Of a stretch of DNA of 64,000 nt, positions 61,608 through 64,000 are shown one piece after another (position 1 is the first letter of the stretch; the number at the start of each line of letters is the position of its first letter). The position numbers were made by a program, and so were the translations under genes. The notes beneath the pieces are model-generated. The model saw only the letters and a list, made by a program, of their open reading frames with translations. It was not told where the DNA came from and did not search any database. Location: contig JAYKKM010000375.1 of assembly GCA_035772405.1 (NCBI GenBank), positions 528,501 through 592,500 of the forward strand. The letters are read 5' to 3'. Source of the stretch: Chrysogorgia sp. JL179-B06. Its lineage: Eukaryota; Cnidaria; Anthozoa; Scleralcyonacea; Chrysogorgiidae.

Positions 61608-62274
61608 AATGCAATTAATTAATCCGAGTAAATTAAATGAAATTTTAGATTTAATCAAAACTGATCATGAAAACGAAAAATTATTGCAGGGAATTAACAA
61701 CAAAAATAATTTCGAACTTATTGAAAGTAAAAATAAAATGAAAGAAGAAATGAAAAAAGTTAATAATGATCAACGTGTCGCAGAGAGTATGGTTAGTTTT
61801 TTAAAAAGACAACAAAATATGAAAAGAAAAAGTAATGAACTTGAAAATGAGGTGACCAATGATGAATCACCCGAGGTAAGGAAAACGCCGACTGTGACAA
61901 GTGGTCAACAAATAAAATAATTTCTTGAAAGGAAAAAAATTAAAATTGGGGGTACAGATATAATAAAATTAAACGGTGTTGGAATAAACCATCATGATTT
62001 ATTATACGATTTAACGCATAATGTCAGCAAACAAAACATGTTCAATCTTACACAAGATAAGCAGACGGTTGCTTTAAAAGAATTGAAAAAATTACATATG
62101 CCCGCCTATTATATACGTAATATAAAATTACGACAACGTTATATAAATTTGGGAAAAACAGCTTCGGGACTTGCGAGTAACGAAGAACCATCTACATCCC
62201 TCACCACCCACATTCCTACACCTTCAACGCCACCCTATACAACACGAAGAAAATGGAGACGAAAAAATCAATGA
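61591..62274 (+). pseudogene. P24 coiled-coil protein, element B copy with one internal stop
   Basis: From ATG 61591, 109 codons to a TAA at 61918-61920 where A has GAA; after it the same frame continues to 62274. N-terminal charged coiled-coil (KNKMKEEMKKVNNDQRVAES), then KIGGTDIIKLNGVG and a basic Thr/Pro tail (PSTPPYTTRRKWRRKNQ). Overlaps the protease start. A possible core/minor virion protein. Confidence 0.72.
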
Positions 62275-62862
62275 ATTTACATTGTTTTTTAACCCAATTT
62301 TTATTTACGAACGAGATTAATAAAATTTCAAAAATAAATAAGTTTTTAAATAAATATTATTTGGGTACATTTCCTGCAAATATTTTTCCTAAAAAAATTT
62401 TTTATCCCTCGTGTTGGATTTGGAATACGGATGAAGCAGATCAAAACGGTCAACATTGGGTTGCTATATGGGTGGATAAAGAAAAACATGTATTTTTTTG
62501 ATAGTTTTGCAAAAGATGTATCGTTTTATAAACGTGAATATTGGTATGATTATAGTGTAAAAAAAGATCTAACATTTCAATATATTCAAAGTAAACAATT
62601 ACAATCCAAAAATACTGCCGTGTGTGGAAATTGGAGTTTATTATATTTATACAATCAATGTCGTAATGAAATCGAAAATAATAATAAACAAAAAATATTT
62701 AAAAATGAACGTATTAAAATAAAAAATTATATTAAATTAAAAAAAAAAATAGAAACAATTTTGGGTAGTGTACTCGTGGGAATATATAATAAAAAATGTA
62801 AAAAAAATTGTAAGAGTAATAACAATCAGTCATGTTGTAGTTTTAATAATGCCAATTTTTAA
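62253..62862 (+). pseudogene. adenovirus-type cysteine protease, element B copy, frameshifted
   Basis: Same as A 23022-23633 but 2 bp missing near 62490 (KEKHVFF instead of KEKHMYFFDSF), so the frame stops after 82 codons. The Asp and Cys parts of the catalytic set lie in the second frame, open from about 62431 to 62862. Confidence 0.88.
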
Positions 62863-62883
62863 TTAAACAAAAAATTAACTTAT

Positions 62884-63132
62884 TTACAGTGATTTTTTAT
62901 TTTTATTTTAACCAGCTGGGGTATGGGTCAAAACCGCTAAAATCATAACCCCCTTTTTATTTTATTTTTCGAATACCCCCTTTTTGTTTTCTTTTTTTTT
63001 TCGATTACCAAATCCCAATTGATTTCCAACTAACGATCCCAAAGGTCCAAAAATATCTAGAACACTACCCCCTTTTTGTTTCTTTTTTCTAAGGATAATT
63101 CCCCTCCTGCTTCTATATCTTCTTCTTGCCAT
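62884..63132 (-). pseudogene. P25 basic protein with KGG motifs, element B copy
   Basis: From ATG 63132 (MARRRYRSRRG), KKKQKGGSVLDIFGPLGSLVG and a Gly/Leu segment are open, more correctly than in A; then a 2-bp deletion in the poly-T/poly-A run near 62995 replaces the second and third QKGG motifs by an unrelated short tail. The hydrophobic stretch after the first KGG recalls P21. Confidence 0.65.
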
Positions 63133-63255
63133 GTTTTTTTAAAAACAAATTCATACACAATATACACACCCATACTATATATACTTTTTAAAAAAACGAT
63201 TTTCAACAACTCTTTTATTTTTTTAACAAACATTTCTTTTTCTTTTTACATTTAT

Positions 63256-63933
63256 TTACAAATCATAGATTATCGTTGATTCATGTGGAAATACATTGGT
63301 TCTAATTCTACAATTTTCATACCCTTTTCTACAATTATCAAATACCAAATAACCATAGGGTTTCTCATTAATTTCACTTAATACTTTATTAAATCTATTT
63401 CTATTAATTTTTTTATTATCACATATCGTATACATATTATTATAATCGCTTAAATTTTTAAACATAACATAATATTGACTATTGACACGTAAATTTCGCA
63501 ATTTACCATTACCATATGTTAAATTTTGACATGTAAAAATAACACTAATATTACGATGATGGACAGCTTGAGTTGCAATATTATCTATTCTTTCAAGATT
63601 TTCCTTTGATGATGTTGCAACTAACATGAGATCATCTAATATTATTAACGTATTTTCACGGGTATTCGTTTGTATATCAGTAATGCGGGGAATACCCTTT
63701 TGACAATCGATAAATTCAACACTAATATCTGTTTTTTCCGCAAGAACTTTTTCCATTTCAGCGTACAGAGGTTGATAAATTGAATATAAATAAACAATTT
63801 TAACAATTGCGGGTGTAATCATAATTTTAATATTTTTCAATAATTGTAATATCCAATATATTTTCCCACTTTGGCTGGGACCGCATAACGTTAACATAAA
63901 AGGGTGTTGAAATGGTAATGAAACATTGTTCAT
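63256..63933 (-). CDS. packaging ATPase (FtsK/HerA type), element B copy
   Basis: 225 aa from ATG 63933. N-terminal PFQHPFMLTLCGPSQSGK is the family signature, but the next residue is Ile where A has Thr, so Walker A reads GPSQSGKI. Walker B: TLIILDDLM; FTCQNLT follows; C-terminal NCRKGYENC. Its ATP hydrolysis would drive genome loading into the capsid. Two nucleotides separate it from the polymerase stop codon, as in A. Confidence 0.9.
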   Translation of the reverse strand: MNNVSLPFQHPFMLTLCGPSQSGKIYWILQLLKNIKIMITPAIVKIVYLYSIYQPLYAEMEKVLAEKTDISVEFIDCQKGIPRITDIQTNTRENTLIILDDLMLVATSSKENLERIDNIATQAVHHRNISVIFTCQNLTYGNGKLRNLRVNSQYYVMFKNLSDYNNMYTICDNKKINRNRFNKVLSEINEKPYGYLVFDNCRKGYENCRIRTNVFPHESTIIYDL

Positions 63934-63934
63934 T

Positions 63935-64000
63935 TCAGTTATCTAAAAATCCAAACGGAATCGTATTAAAATTATTTTTAACAACACGTTTATTAAATGT
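63935..64000 (-). CDS. DNA polymerase, element B copy, C-terminal fragment cut by window edge
   Basis: Last 21 codons plus stop, reading FNKRVVKNNF ... FGFLDN, identical to the C-terminus of the A polymerase (26399 onward). The rest is outside the window. Confidence 0.8.
   Translation of the reverse strand, partial: TFNKRVVKNNFNTIPFGFLDN

Noticed and set aside
1..64000. tRNA and rRNA genes
   Set aside because: I saw no cloverleaf-like or rRNA-like sequence on either strand while reading; none reported.

Overview
The window looks like repeat-dense DNA from a metazoan, probably an invertebrate. It holds tandem satellite DNA, nested DNA transposons and very large Maverick/Polinton (adintovirus-like) elements, with no cellular gene, rRNA or tRNA that I can recognise. 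The host group cannot be read from the sequence. The Polinton assignment rests on co-occurring hallmark genes: protein-primed family B DNA polymerase, retroviral-type integrase, adenovirus-type cysteine protease, FtsK/HerA-type packaging ATPase, double-jelly-roll major capsid protein and penton-type minor capsid protein, all between inverted terminal repeats. Proteins are labelled P1 to P40 by position along the element; the same label in two copies means the same gene.

Layout. 1-7115: satellite with a monomer of about 165 bp and, in its right half, a higher-order period of about 990 bp. 7116-41566: element A, about 34.5 kb, bounded by inverted repeats at 7116-9330 (interrupted, outer ~180 bp missing) and about 40495-41566. 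It carries two copies of a 1.7-kb non-autonomous transposon (7409-9136 and 24069-25756). 41567-47772: fragment C, an internal piece of a third, diverged Polinton in opposite orientation (SET protein, small N-terminal MG protein, polymerase), cut on both sides by the ends of A and B. 47773-64000: element B, a near-identical sister of A with an intact left terminal repeat, running off the window in the polymerase gene.

Gene plan, combining A and B. A left accessory block of small genes (P1-P14), many from one paralogous family; a Fic-domain protein (P15); P16; then a plus-strand morphogenesis block of integrase, penton, P17-P21, major capsid protein, P22-P24 and protease. Next come minus-strand P25, packaging ATPase, polymerase and P26, then plus-strand P27, SET protein and basic P28. 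The right accessory block (P29-P40) ends in a two-exon gene. The terminal genes P1 and P40 appear related and are both transcribed outward. Genes are packed tightly: three loci use a 4-nt ATGA stop/start overlap, and TATA-like boxes lie about 30-65 nt upstream of many start codons.

State of the copies. Neither A nor B is intact. A has nonsense changes or frameshifts in integrase, penton, capsid protein, ATPase and polymerase but keeps the protease and P17-P22 open. B keeps integrase, penton, capsid and ATPase open but has a frameshifted protease and P17. Some of A's single-base indels may be sequencing error, because part of the adjacent satellite shows the same kind of noise. The most interesting unexplained content is the expanded small-protein family, the recurring basic-GG motif proteins, and the Fic and SET enzymes inside an unusually large Polinton.
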